The notes below the pieces were generated by a model, which saw only the letters and a program-made list of their open reading frames with translations, had not been told where the DNA came from and made no database searches. DNA of 64,000 nt from Mycolicibacterium hassiacum DSM 44199 (GTDB taxonomy: Bacteria > Actinomycetota > Actinomycetes > Mycobacteriales > Mycobacteriaceae): contig NZ_LR026975.1 in assembly GCF_900603025.1 (NCBI RefSeq), forward strand, positions 4,712,001 to 4,776,000. Direction: 5' to 3'. The position numbers and the translations under genes are program-made. Below are positions 31,940 to 40,702 of this stretch, piece after piece. Numbering within the stretch: the first letter of the stretch is position 1; each line of letters starts with the position of its first letter.

Positions 31940-31958
31940 TTAGGCAAGCCTTACTTAA
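31940..31958. promoter_or_regulatory. IdeR box upstream of the DUF2470 gene
   Basis: TTAGGCAAGCCTTACTTAA fits 16-17 of 19 positions of the IdeR consensus TWAGGTWAGSCTWACCTWA. It sits 18 bp before the DUF2470 start, a position suited to repression. Confidence 0.75.
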
Positions 31959-32035
31959 CTACGGCCGAGTGAATCGCGCAAGCCCTACCGGCGCAGCGGA
32001 ACGGGGTTACCGCCCCGAACGGCTAGGGTTGAGGC

Positions 32036-32965
32036 GTGACGCGCATCGCCTATCTCGGTCCCGAGGGAACGTTCAGCGACGCGGCGTTACGCGCGATGAT
32101 CGCCGCCGGCGAGGTTCCCGGTGACGCCGCAGCGGCGGTTCCCGAGCCGACCGAGAGCACCCCGGCGGCGCTGGACATGGTGCGCACCGGCACGGCCGAG
32201 TTCGCCTGCGTGCCGATCGAGAACTCGATCGACGGGTCGGTGCTGCCCACGCTGGACAGCCTGGCCACCGGTTCGCCGCTGCAGATCTTCGCCGAACGCA
32301 CCCTCGATGTCGCGTTCACCGTCGCGGTCCGGCCCGGCACCGCCCCCGACGAGGTGCGGACCGTGGCGGCGTTTCCGGTCGCGGCCGCCCAGGTGCGCCG
32401 GTGGTTGGCCGAGAACCTGCCGAAAGCCGAAGTGGTCCCGGCGATTTCGAATGCCGGCGCGGCGCTGGACGTCGCCGAGGGGCGGGCCGACGCCGGGGTC
32501 AGCACCGCGCTGGCCACCGAACGGTACGGGCTGGCTGCACTGGCCGCCGGGGTCGTCGACGAACCCAACGCCTGCACCCGGTTCGTGCTGGTGGGCCCGC
32601 CCGGCCCGCCGCCCGCCCGCACCGGCGCCGACCGCACGTCGGTGGTGCTGCGGCTGGAGAACGTGCCCGGGGCGCTGGTGGCGGCGATGACCGAGTTCGC
32701 CGTGCGCGACATCGACCTCACCCGCATCGAATCCCGGCCCACCCGCACCCGGTTGGGCACCTACCTGTTCTTTCTCGACTGCGTCGGCCACATCGACGAC
32801 GACGCGGTCGCCGAGGCGCTCAAGGCGCTGCGGCGCCGGTGCGCGGAGGTGCGGTACCTGGGCTCCTGGCCGACCGGGGAACTCGCGGGCGCTCCGCCGC
32901 CACGACTCGACGACGCGTCGGACTGGCTGGCCGCCCTGCGTCGAGGCGAACGGGACCAGCCGTGA
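32036..32965 (+). CDS. pheA: Prephenate dehydratase
   Basis: The 309-residue protein has an N-terminal catalytic domain (TRIAYLGPEGTFSDAALRAM; FACVPIENSIDGSVLPTLDS; NACTRFVLVG with the TRF motif) and a C-terminal ACT domain (VVLRLENVPGALVAAMTEFA, then IESRPTR) that binds phenylalanine for feedback control. It converts prephenate to phenylpyruvate. GTG start at 32036, with TAGGGT at 32025-32030 as a likely -10 that would give a leaderless mRNA. It overlaps the next gene by GTGA. Confidence 0.94.
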   Translation: MTRIAYLGPEGTFSDAALRAMIAAGEVPGDAAAAVPEPTESTPAALDMVRTGTAEFACVPIENSIDGSVLPTLDSLATGSPLQIFAERTLDVAFTVAVRPGTAPDEVRTVAAFPVAAAQVRRWLAENLPKAEVVPAISNAGAALDVAEGRADAGVSTALATERYGLAALAAGVVDEPNACTRFVLVGPPGPPPARTGADRTSVVLRLENVPGALVAAMTEFAVRDIDLTRIESRPTRTRLGTYLFFLDCVGHIDDDAVAEALKALRRRCAEVRYLGSWPTGELAGAPPPRLDDASDWLAALRRGERDQP

Positions 32966-33645
32966 CCGGCAGGCTGGTGCTGGTGCGTCACGGACAGTCG
33001 CACGCCAACGTCGAGCGGCGGCTCGACACCCGGCTGCCGGGGGCGCCGCTGACCGACGTCGGCCGCGATCAGGCCCGCGGCTTCGCCCGGCGCCTGCGCC
33101 GGCGGCCCGGGCTGATCGCGCACTCGGTGGCGGTGCGCGCCACGCAGACCGCCGACGAGATCAGCGGTCACGTCGGCACCGAGGCCGTCGCGGTCGAGGG
33201 ACTGCACGAGGTGCAGGTCGGCGAGTTGGAGGACCGCAGCGACGACGACGCCATCGCCGAGTTCAACGCCATCTACCAGCGCTGGCATCTGGGGGATCAC
33301 CACGTGCCGCTGCCGGGCGGCGAGAGCGCCCTCGACGTGCTGGACCGCTATCTGCCGGTGATCACCGAGCTGCGCAAGCAGTACCTGGACCACGAGGCGT
33401 TCACCGACGACATCGTGGTGGTCAGCCACGGCGCCGCGATCCGGCTGGTCTCAGCCGTGTTGGCCGGTGTCGACGCCGGTTTCGCCATCGACAACCACCT
33501 GAACAACGCCGAGGCGGTGGTGCTGGCCCCGACCGCCGACGGGTGGAACTGCCTGCGGTGGGGCGCCAGACTGCCGCCGTTCGCCCCGGAACCGCCGGTC
33601 GATCCGGTCCAGGAGGCCAGACAGACCGCCGACCCGATGGGCTGA
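32962..33645 (+). CDS. Histidine phosphatase (phosphoglycerate mutase-like), Rv3837c type
   Basis: The 227-residue protein starts with the RHG motif, RLVLVRHGQSHANVERRLDT, and has the second catalytic His in VVVSHGAAIRLVSAV. The GTG start overlaps the pheA stop, so the two are translated together as in other mycobacteria. The substrate is unknown; glycolytic mutase activity is unlikely because the fold is shared by many small phosphatases. Confidence 0.9.
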   Translation: MTGRLVLVRHGQSHANVERRLDTRLPGAPLTDVGRDQARGFARRLRRRPGLIAHSVAVRATQTADEISGHVGTEAVAVEGLHEVQVGELEDRSDDDAIAEFNAIYQRWHLGDHHVPLPGGESALDVLDRYLPVITELRKQYLDHEAFTDDIVVVSHGAAIRLVSAVLAGVDAGFAIDNHLNNAEAVVLAPTADGWNCLRWGARLPPFAPEPPVDPVQEARQTADPMG

Positions 33646-33655
33646 ACCGCCCGGT

Positions 33656-33856
33656 TCACACCGCGAGCCGCCGGCCGGCGCTGTCCGCGCACACGCAGCC
33701 GACCGCCACGCAGTCGATGCGGAACGCATGCAGCACCTCGGGGGTGGTGCAGTCCGGTTCGGTGCATTCGGCGCGCTGCGCCAGATGCAGGATGACGGTG
33801 CCGTGACAGTGCTCGACCTCGGCCAGACACTCGCGGCACCGAGGCGAATCCGTCAT
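33656..33856 (-). CDS. Small cysteine-rich protein (66 aa)
   Basis: The 66-residue product MTDSPRCRECLAEVEHCHGT onward has eight Cys (CRECL, EHCHG, ECTEPDCTT, DCVAVGCVC) and could bind one or two zinc ions. ATG at 33856. The even spread of Cys pairs and small size suggest a zinc-binding microprotein. It lies between the convergent phosphatase gene and a metallopeptidase gene on its own strand. Function unknown. Confidence 0.62.
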   Translation of the reverse strand: MTDSPRCRECLAEVEHCHGTVILHLAQRAECTEPDCTTPEVLHAFRIDCVAVGCVCADSAGRRLAV

Positions 33857-33905
33857 GGCCCGTTCATAGCACCCCGGACCGACGCCGCCGCGACGCCGCG
33901 CCGCA

Positions 33906-34247
33906 TCAGGCCCAGCCGAGTTCGTGCAGCCGCTCGTCGTCGATGCCGAAGTGGTGGGCGATCTCGTGGATCACCGTGATCGCGACCTCCTCGACCACCT
34001 GCTCCTCGGTGTCGCAGATGTCCAGCAGCGCGTCGCGGTAGATGAAGATCCGGTCGGGCAGCGAGCCGGCCGCGTACCAGGAGTCCCGCTCGGTCAGCGC
34101 GACGCCCTCGTACAGGCCCAGCAGATCGGGCTCCTCCTCGTTGCGCGCCTCGACGAGCACCACGACGTTGTCCATCATCCGCGTGAGCTCGGGCGGGATC
34201 AGGTCCAGCGCGTCGGAGACGAGTTCCTCGAACCGTTGCGGGCTCAT
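33906..34247 (-). CDS. Zincin-like metallopeptidase (DUF1025 type), Rv3836-like
   Basis: The 113-residue protein has the zinc helix VIHEIAHHFGIDDERLHELG (HExxH, with a downstream Asp as likely third ligand) and the family opening RFEELVSDALDLIPPELTRM. I chose the ATG at 34247; a GTG four codons upstream (34259) is possible. It starts directly after the septum-formation gene on the same strand, so they form a pair. Peptidase activity in this family is mostly untested. Confidence 0.85.
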   Translation of the reverse strand: MSPQRFEELVSDALDLIPPELTRMMDNVVVLVEARNEEEPDLLGLYEGVALTERDSWYAAGSLPDRIFIYRDALLDICDTEEQVVEEVAITVIHEIAHHFGIDDERLHELGWA

Positions 34248-34263
34248 CCGCACGGCCACCGGG

Positions 34264-35700
34264 CTAGGCCCCCGGCGGTGGCGGCGCGGGCGCGGGTTCG
34301 CCCGGCGGGCCGGGCGGTGGCGGGGGTCCCGCCGGCGCGGGTGGCGGCGGCGGTGCGAACGGGTTCGGCGCCGGGGCGGGCGGCGGTGGCGCGGCTGGTG
34401 CCGGAGGTGCCCCCGGATCGGCGGGCGGCGCGCCCGGAGCCCCGGCGTCGGGTGCGGGCACGTGCAGGTTGCCGTGGCTCTGGCTGCCGTGCTGGGTGCC
34501 GCCACCGGACTGGGACGACCCGGACTGGGACGAACCGGACTGGGACGAACCCGACTGGGACGAACCGGACTGGGAGCTCCCCGACGAGGAACCGCTCGAG
34601 GAGGAGCTGCTCGGCGGGATGATGTCCTCGATCGGGATCGGCGGGAAGTTCAGCCGCTCGAGCGGGATGTCCGGCGGCGGGATCGGCGGCTGCCCGTTGA
34701 TCAGCAGTTCGCCCTTCGCGCTGTTGACCAGCGTCGACCAGCCGCCGTTACCCAGGGTGGCGCCGATGCTGCAGGACACCTGGCGGCTGCCGGCCGCCCA
34801 GCGCGGCGGCGAGATCGTGCTGTAGAACAGCGTCAGCGTGGTGGTGCGCAGCTCGATCGGCGCCAGGTAGGCGTCGGTCATCTTGGTGCACGCGTCCTTG
34901 ATGAACGCGTCCTGCTCGGCATCGGGCGGCAGCCCGTCAGGAAACCTCTCGGCCAGGTTGACCGCCCCGGTGACCTCCATCGCGTGCGGCGCCGCGCAGT
35001 CGACCGGCACGTCGTCGGGCTGGTTGGTGGTCGAGTCGATGCCGATGCAGGTTCCGGGCGGCCACACCTTGGACTGATCCAGCTCGGCGACCTTGCCCTG
35101 GAACAGCAGCTGCTGCTTGTTCGGCCCGCGCAGCTGCAGCCCGCACAGCACGCGCCGCTCACCGTGCTGGTTCCAGCCCTGCTCGCCGGGCCACAGCAGG
35201 CTGGTGGCGAACCGGCTGTCCGGATCGAACTTCGGGCCCAGGTAACGCTGCACCGCCGCGGTGCACTGCTCCTGGCTGATCTGCTCGATCCGCGGCTGCG
35301 ACGGCGGCGGGGCCTTCGGCCCGTACTCGGTGCCGGGGAAGGTGCGCAGGTCGATCGCCGCCGCCACCTCGAAGCGGTGTTCCTGGGCGCAGTCGACGAG
35401 CTCGGCGGCGGTGGGGTTGTCCTCCGGCCAGGTCAGGCAGTCCCCGGGCCCGGCCTCGTCGAACACCTTGTGGCCGCGGGCGCCCAGCGAGATCGTGCTG
35501 GCGGTCAGGCCGGTGTTGCTGTCCCCGGTGGGAAGCACGGTCACCACCCCGGCGATCAGCAGCGCGCCGAGCGCGGTGAGCAGCAGGCCCCGGCGCGTCG
35601 ACGCGGAGGCGCGCTGCAGATTGCGCCACCACGACGAGCGCGGCTCGCTCTCGGCGGGGAGGTCGTTTTCGATCGGGGGCGCCTCGGACATCCGCTCCAT
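34264..35700 (-). CDS. Septum-formation family membrane protein (Rv3835-like)
   Basis: The ~478-residue protein has a short cytoplasmic N-terminus, one membrane helix (about 37-58, GLLLTALGALLIAGVVTVLP) and two copies of a Cys-containing Septum_form module (GPGDCLTWPEDN...VDCAQEHRFEV and PGTCIGIDSTTN...VDCAAPHAMEV). The C-terminus is low-complexity: a Ser/Gly run with five GSSQS repeats, then ~70 residues of Pro/Ala. The ATG at 35700 is directly against a triplet of TGTGACA/GTGTCAC repeats; a second ATG lies at 35691. It is divergent from serS, as in M. tuberculosis. Role probably in division or the cell wall. Confidence 0.83.
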   Translation of the reverse strand: MERMSEAPPIENDLPAESEPRSSWWRNLQRASASTRRGLLLTALGALLIAGVVTVLPTGDSNTGLTASTISLGARGHKVFDEAGPGDCLTWPEDNPTAAELVDCAQEHRFEVAAAIDLRTFPGTEYGPKAPPPSQPRIEQISQEQCTAAVQRYLGPKFDPDSRFATSLLWPGEQGWNQHGERRVLCGLQLRGPNKQQLLFQGKVAELDQSKVWPPGTCIGIDSTTNQPDDVPVDCAAPHAMEVTGAVNLAERFPDGLPPDAEQDAFIKDACTKMTDAYLAPIELRTTTLTLFYSTISPPRWAAGSRQVSCSIGATLGNGGWSTLVNSAKGELLINGQPPIPPPDIPLERLNFPPIPIEDIIPPSSSSSSGSSSGSSQSGSSQSGSSQSGSSQSGSSQSGGGTQHGSQSHGNLHVPAPDAGAPGAPPADPGAPPAPAAPPPPAPAPNPFAPPPPPAPAGPPPPPGPPGEPAPAPPPPGA

Positions 35701-35728
35701 TGTGACAGGCGTGTCACGCGCTGTGACA
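35701..35728. promoter_or_regulatory. TGTGACA repeats in the septum gene/serS divergent region
   Basis: TGTGACA (35701), GTGTCAC (35711) and TGTGACA (35722) lie within 28 bp, abutting the septum-protein start codon. Spaced GTCACA repeats resemble the reported MtrA binding motif. Binding is not shown. Confidence 0.4.
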
Positions 35729-35836
35729 ACTGAGACGGATGTAGTGTTACGAGCTTGTGCCTCATCGGCCCGAAGCGGCCGGCCCGCGCCGACCCGGGCG
35801 TGTTGAGCGGGGCCGCTCGAAAGTAGTCTTGCGGCC

Positions 35837-37096
35837 GTGATCGACCTCAGACTGCTGCGCGAGAACCCGGAGGCGGTGCGCGCGTCCCAGCGTGCCCGTG
35901 GCGAGGACCCCGGCCTCGTCGATGTGCTGCTGGCGGCCGATGCGGCGCGGCGGGCGGCGGTCACCAAGGCCGACAACCTGCGCGCCGAGCAGAAGGCCGC
36001 CAGCAGGAAGGTGGGCAAGGCCGCGCCGGAGGAGCGGCCGGCGCTGTTGGAGCAGGCCAAGGAGCTCGCGGAGCGGGTCAAGGCCGCCGAGGCCGAACAG
36101 GCTGAGGCCGCCAGGGCGTTCACCGAGGCGCACATGGCGATCTCCAACGTGATCCTCGACGGGGTGCCCGCCGGCGGCGAGGACGACTACGTGGTGCTCG
36201 ACACGGTCGGCGAACCGCCGGCGATCGAGAACCCCAGGGACCACGTCGAGCTCGGCGAGTCGCTGGGCCTGATCGACCTGGATCGCGGCGCCAAGGTCTC
36301 CGGCGCGCGGTTCTACTTCCTCACCGGCGCGGGCGCGCTGCTGCAGCTCGGCCTGGTGCAGCTGGCGGTGCGGCTCGCCATCGACAACGGCTTCACGCTG
36401 ATGGTCCCGCCGGTGCTGGTGCGGCCCGAGATCATGTCCGGCACCGGCTTTCTCGGCGCGCACGCGGCCGAGGTGTACCGCGTCGAGGCGGACGATCTGT
36501 ATCTGGTCGGCACCTCCGAGGTGCCGCTGGCCGGCTACCACGCCGACGAGATCCTCGACCTGTCCGGCGGCCCGCTGCGCTACGCCGGGCTGTCGACGTG
36601 CTTCCGGCGGGAGGCCGGCAGCCACGGCAAGGACACCCGCGGCATCATCCGGGTGCACCAGTTCGACAAGGTTGAGGGCTTCATCTACTGCACGCCCGAT
36701 GAGGCCGAGGCCGAACACCAGCGGCTGCTGGACTGGCAGCGGCAGATGCTCGCCAAGATCGAGGTGCCGTACCGCGTGATCGACATCGCCGCAGGCGATC
36801 TCGGCGCGTCCGCGGCGCGCAAGTTCGACTGCGAGGCGTGGATCCCGTCGCAGCAGACCTACCGGGAGCTGACCTCGACCTCGAACTGCACCACGTTCCA
36901 GGCGCGCCGGCTCGCGGTGCGCTACCGCGACGAGAACGGCAAACCGCAGATCGCGGCGACGCTGAACGGCACCCTGGCCACCACCCGCTGGCTGGTGGCG
37001 ATCCTGGAGAACCATCAGCAGCCCGACGGCAGCGTGCGGGTTCCCGAGGCGCTGGTGCCGTTCGTCGGCACCGAGGTGCTCACCCCGGCGAAGTAG
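35837..37096 (+). CDS. serS: Seryl-tRNA synthetase
   Basis: The 419-residue class II synthetase has an N-terminal coiled-coil arm (about 30-105), motif 1 around [20 protein letters not shown], motif 2 [20 protein letters not shown] and motif 3 [20 protein letters not shown]. It charges tRNA-Ser. GTG start at 35837. It is complete and ordinary for mycobacteria. Confidence 0.96.
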   Translation: MIDLRLLRENPEAVRASQRARGEDPGLVDVLLAADAARRAAVTKADNLRAEQKAASRKVGKAAPEERPALLEQAKELAERVKAAEAEQAEAARAFTEAHMAISNVILDGVPAGGEDDYVVLDTVGEPPAIENPRDHVELGESLGLIDLDRGAKVSGARFYFLTGAGALLQLGLVQLAVRLAIDNGFTLMVPPVLVRPEIMSGTGFLGAHAAEVYRVEADDLYLVGTSEVPLAGYHADEILDLSGGPLRYAGLSTCFRREAGSHGKDTRGIIRVHQFDKVEGFIYCTPDEAEAEHQRLLDWQRQMLAKIEVPYRVIDIAAGDLGASAARKFDCEAWIPSQQTYRELTSTSNCTTFQARRLAVRYRDENGKPQIAATLNGTLATTRWLVAILENHQQPDGSVRVPEALVPFVGTEVLTPAK

Positions 37097-37102
37097 CCGC
37101 CG

Positions 37103-37432
37103 CTAGGCCAGCGCCTCGTCGAGCTTGGCGATGAACCGGTCCGGGTCGGCCGGGGTGAACGCCGGGCGCCAGCGGTGGCCCGGGACGTCGAGGGTGATCA
37201 GCGTGCGCTTGAGCGGCCGCTGCACATCCAGCGGCAGCCAGCGGCGCAGGTCCGAACTGCCCCACAGCCGGAACCGGTGCAGCAGGTCCAGCGACTCGGC
37301 CCGGTACCCGCGGATGTCGCGCAGCGGGATGACCTTCGAGGTACCCGACGGGAAGTGGTACCGCCGCAGGGTCAGCGCCTCGCGGTCCAACTGGATCATG
37401 CCGTCGTCGTAAAGCTGTTGTGGCGCAGTCAT
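37103..37432 (-). CDS. Small PH-like protein (Rv3819-like)
   Basis: The 109-residue protein MTAPQQLYDDGMIQLDREAL onward is beta-rich with a C-terminal helix, ending FTPADPDRFIAKLDEALA, the shape of a bacterial PH-like domain. I chose the ATG at 37432. Position beside the MBL/Rieske gene matches Rv3819. Function unknown. Confidence 0.72.
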   Translation of the reverse strand: MTAPQQLYDDGMIQLDREALTLRRYHFPSGTSKVIPLRDIRGYRAESLDLLHRFRLWGSSDLRRWLPLDVQRPLKRTLITLDVPGHRWRPAFTPADPDRFIAKLDEALA

Positions 37433-37472
37433 CTCGGTCGGTCTCATCGGTGTGTCCGGGAACGCGGGCAGG

Positions 37473-39035
37473 TCATTTTCGGGAGCACCGCAATTCGTGC
37501 CCCTTGCTGGTCAGGCAGCGTCCGGTCTCGAGGTTCCACTGCCAGCCGTGCAGGTTGCAGGTCAGCGTCGACCCTTCCACCACACCGAATCTCGACAGAT
37601 CGGCCTTCAGGTGCGGGCAGCGCCGCTGCATCTCCCAGCCGTCCAGCGTGATGGTCGCGGAGTCGTCGTGCGCCTCGGCGAACCAGCCGTCGGCGTAGGC
37701 GATCCGCTCGTCGGTCAGGCACTTGAAGAACGTGTACAGGTACTCGTTGTAGCCGCCCACCCGCCAGGCCCGGAACCGGGTGGACAAGAAGATGGTGTTC
37801 ACCCAGTCGGGTTCGTTGTCGCGCAGCACTGTGCGCACCAGCTCCGGCGGGATCGCGAACCCGTAGCGGAACTTCTCGTCGGGAACCGGCTCGCGCACAA
37901 CGCGTTTGGGGAAGTCCAACACCACGGTCTCGTGGTGTCCGCCGCCGTGCAGCCGCAGCTCCACCGGGTAGCCGATCCCGTCGCAGATCTGATCGCTGTG
38001 CATCATGATCGGCTCGAACAGGTTGCGCAGCGGCTCCAGCAGCGGCTCCCCGGCCGCCGGCGCCCAGCGCGCCTTCTCGGCCGCCAGCACCGGCGCCATC
38101 CGCTCGGCGTAGTCGGCGATGTAGGCCGCCTTGTTCGTGGTGAAGATCGCCTCGACCTCGTCGTCGGGCAGCGGGTGGGTCAGCGAGTTCAGCGCCGAGC
38201 CGGTGAAATCGGCCACCGAGCCGGGGATCATCGACAACCCGCCGCGGTGACCGTGTGCCCGCAGCTGCTCGAGGAACACCAGCTGGTCGGGGAAGATGTT
38301 GGCCGGATCGCCGTGATCGTCGTTGAGGTGGCGCAACTCCGGGTCCAGGAAGCACGGCGGGCCCGCCGACGGGATCACCCAGGTGGCGCCGACCTGCTCG
38401 ATGTACTGGCGGGACCGGTCCATCTGGCGCTGGCGCTTCTGCACCCCGAACGCCTCCTTGGCCCGGGCCGGCATGTCGTAGACCATCGGGTACCAGATCG
38501 CGCCCGAGTACTGCAGCATGTGCACATCGACCTGGCCGAACTCGGCGTGCACCACGTCCAGGTCGACCGGCCGGGCGTCGTTCATGTTGAACACCACGGT
38601 CTCGCCGTCGTCGACGATCAGCGCCGAGTCGCCGAGCGGACCGTCGGCCGGGGCGCGCAGCGCGATGATCATCACATCGAGGTCGCCCTTGGGGCCGCTC
38701 AGGCGGTGCTTGACCGAGTCGGTGGTCTCGAAGAACCGGTGGAAGCCGAGCTTCTCCAGCTCACGGCGCAGATCCGGCACCGGGAAGTCCGGCAGCAGCA
38801 CCACCGCGTCCTTGTTGACGTGCTCGCGCAGGTTCCTCGGGTCGAAGTGGTCGGCGTGCAGGTGGGAGATGTAGAGGTAGTCGACGTCGCCGAGGGCGGC
38901 CCAGTCCAGACCGCTGTTGTCGGGGAACGGGAACCACGACCCGAAGTACGCCGGGTTGACCCACGGATCGCACAGGATGCTGCCGGCCCTGGTGTCGAGT
39001 CGGAACCCGGCGTGCCCGACGCTGATGACCTGCAC
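37473..39035 (-). CDS. Metallo-beta-lactamase fold / Rieske [2Fe-2S] fusion protein (Rv3818-like)
   Basis: The 520-residue protein has an N-terminal MBL-fold region (about 1-280) with YISHLHADHFDPR as metal-binding motif and GWxP-free loops. A long middle segment follows, then a C-terminal Rieske domain (about 440-520): RRCPHLKADLSRFGVVEG then LTCNLHGWQWNL, the CxH...CxxH cluster ligands. The same two modules occur, in the other order, in CMP-N-acetylneuraminate hydroxylase, suggesting an iron-dependent oxygenase. The substrate is unknown. Conserved across mycobacteria. Confidence 0.85.
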   Translation of the reverse strand: MQVISVGHAGFRLDTRAGSILCDPWVNPAYFGSWFPFPDNSGLDWAALGDVDYLYISHLHADHFDPRNLREHVNKDAVVLLPDFPVPDLRRELEKLGFHRFFETTDSVKHRLSGPKGDLDVMIIALRAPADGPLGDSALIVDDGETVVFNMNDARPVDLDVVHAEFGQVDVHMLQYSGAIWYPMVYDMPARAKEAFGVQKRQRQMDRSRQYIEQVGATWVIPSAGPPCFLDPELRHLNDDHGDPANIFPDQLVFLEQLRAHGHRGGLSMIPGSVADFTGSALNSLTHPLPDDEVEAIFTTNKAAYIADYAERMAPVLAAEKARWAPAAGEPLLEPLRNLFEPIMMHSDQICDGIGYPVELRLHGGGHHETVVLDFPKRVVREPVPDEKFRYGFAIPPELVRTVLRDNEPDWVNTIFLSTRFRAWRVGGYNEYLYTFFKCLTDERIAYADGWFAEAHDDSATITLDGWEMQRRCPHLKADLSRFGVVEGSTLTCNLHGWQWNLETGRCLTSKGHELRCSRK

Positions 39036-39148
39036 GAAAGCCCTTCCCGGTCGATGTGCCTACGCGGGGCGACCGCTGGCGCCCGAATCGAGCTTATCGG
39101 TAGTGCCGGGCCGTACTGGTGCAGCGCCGAGCGGATTAGGCTGGCCCT

Positions 39149-39934
39149 GTGGAACCGGTCTACGCCACTGTCATCCAGCTCGCGCGCCTGGTGTGGAAGG
39201 TGCAGGGGCTGACGTTCAAGGTCACCGGCGTCGAGCATCTGCCCACCACCGGTGGTGCGGTGATCGCGATCAACCACACCAGCTATTTCGACTTCACCTT
39301 CGCCGGTCTGCCCGCCTATCTGCAGGGCCGCGGCCGCAAGGTGCGCTTCATGGCCAAGAAGGAGGTCTTCGACCACAAGATCTCCGGGCCGATCATGCGC
39401 AGCCTGCGCCATATCGAGGTGGACCGGGACAACGGCGCGGCGGCGTTCGAGGAGGCCTGCCGGCGGCTCAAGGAGGGTGAGCTGGTCGGGGTGTACCCGG
39501 AGGCCACCATCAGCCGCAGCTTCGAGATCAAGACGCTCAAGTCGGGTGCGGCGCGGATGGCGATCGCCGCCGACGTGCCGATCGTCCCGCACATCATCTG
39601 GGGCGCCCAGCGCATCTGGACCAAGGGCCACCCGCGCAAGCTGTGGCGGCCGAAGGTGCCGATCTCGGTGGCCGTCGGCGAGCCGATCTACCCCACGCTG
39701 CCCGCGGCCGAGCTCACCGCGCTGCTGCATTCGCGGATGCAGCACCTGCTCGAGCAGGTGCAGGAGGACTACGGTCCGCACCCGCCGGGCGAGTTCTGGG
39801 TGCCGCACCGGCTCGGCGGCGGTGCGCCGTCGCTGGCCGAGGCCGACCGGATGGACGCCGAGGAGGCGGCCCGCAAGGCGGCTGCGAGGCGGGACGCAGG
39901 CCCTGACCAGGACAGTTTCGAGTCCCCCGGATAA
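39149..39934 (+). CDS. PlsC-family 1-acylglycerol-3-phosphate acyltransferase (first of pair)
   Basis: The 261-residue acyltransferase has AINHTSYFDFTF (NHxxxxD motif I), GVYPEATISRSFEIKTLKSG (motif III, PEAT for the usual PEGT) and VPIVPHIIWGAQRIWTKGHP (motif IV). It is similar to the next gene (GVYPEATISRSFE in both), a tandem duplication. M. tuberculosis has three such genes here (Rv3816c-Rv3814c), this window two. The product acylates lysophosphatidic acid or a related acceptor at the membrane. Confidence 0.9.
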   Translation: MEPVYATVIQLARLVWKVQGLTFKVTGVEHLPTTGGAVIAINHTSYFDFTFAGLPAYLQGRGRKVRFMAKKEVFDHKISGPIMRSLRHIEVDRDNGAAAFEEACRRLKEGELVGVYPEATISRSFEIKTLKSGAARMAIAADVPIVPHIIWGAQRIWTKGHPRKLWRPKVPISVAVGEPIYPTLPAAELTALLHSRMQHLLEQVQEDYGPHPPGEFWVPHRLGGGAPSLAEADRMDAEEAARKAAARRDAGPDQDSFESPG

Positions 39935-39942
39935 TCGCGGGC

Positions 39943-40701
39943 ATGGAACCGGTTTTCCGCACCCTGGAGTTCGCGGTTCCGGCCGTCGTGGCGATGTCCG
40001 GTTCACGTGTCTCCTATGAGGGCCTCGAACACATCCCCGAACGCGGCGGCGCGGTGGTCGCGATCAACCACACCAGCTACATCGACTGGATCCCCGCCGC
40101 CATGGCCACCTACCAGCGCCGGCGCCGGCTGCGGTTCATGATCAAAGAGGAGATGACCCACGTTCCGGTGGTGCGGTGGATCATCAAGCAGTCCGGCACC
40201 ATCCCGGTGGACCGCACGGCGGGCGCGGGGGCCTACGCGGTCGCGGTGGAGCGGCTGCGGGCCGGCGAGATCGTCGGGGTGTATCCGGAGGCCACCATCA
40301 GCCGCAGCTTCGAGCTCAAGGAGTTCAAGACCGGCGCGGTGCGGATGGCGCTCGAGGCGGATGTCCCGATCCTGCCGATGATCGTCTGGGGCGCCCACCG
40401 CCGCTGGACCAAGGACCACCCGCGCAAACTCGGGCGCGCCCGCATCCCGATCACGGTCAAGATCGGCGAGCCGCTGTGGCCCACCGGCCGCGTGGACGAC
40501 GACAATGCCAAGCTGCGCGAGGTAATGACCGCGATGCTCTACGAGGTGCAGGAGGCCTACGACCACCCGCGGGGCGCGTTCTGGGTGCCGCGGCGGCTGG
40601 GCGGTTCGGCGCCCACCCCGGAGGAGGCCGCCGCCCTGGACCAGGCCGAACTGGCCGAACGTGCCCGCAAACGCGCCCTGCGCGAGGCGCGGAGCCGCTG
40701 A
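39943..40701 (+). CDS. PlsC-family acyltransferase (second of pair)
   Basis: The 252-residue protein has the motif set VAINHTSYIDWIPAAMATYQ, SGTIPVDRTAGAGAYAVAVE, GVYPEATISRSFELKEFKTG and VPILPMIVWGAHRRWTKDHP. It begins nine bases after the first paralogue and two bases before the HAD gene, forming one operon. It probably has a different acyl or acceptor preference; not determinable from sequence. Confidence 0.9.
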   Translation: MEPVFRTLEFAVPAVVAMSGSRVSYEGLEHIPERGGAVVAINHTSYIDWIPAAMATYQRRRRLRFMIKEEMTHVPVVRWIIKQSGTIPVDRTAGAGAYAVAVERLRAGEIVGVYPEATISRSFELKEFKTGAVRMALEADVPILPMIVWGAHRRWTKDHPRKLGRARIPITVKIGEPLWPTGRVDDDNAKLREVMTAMLYEVQEAYDHPRGAFWVPRRLGGSAPTPEEAAALDQAELAERARKRALREARSR

Positions 40702-40702
40702 G

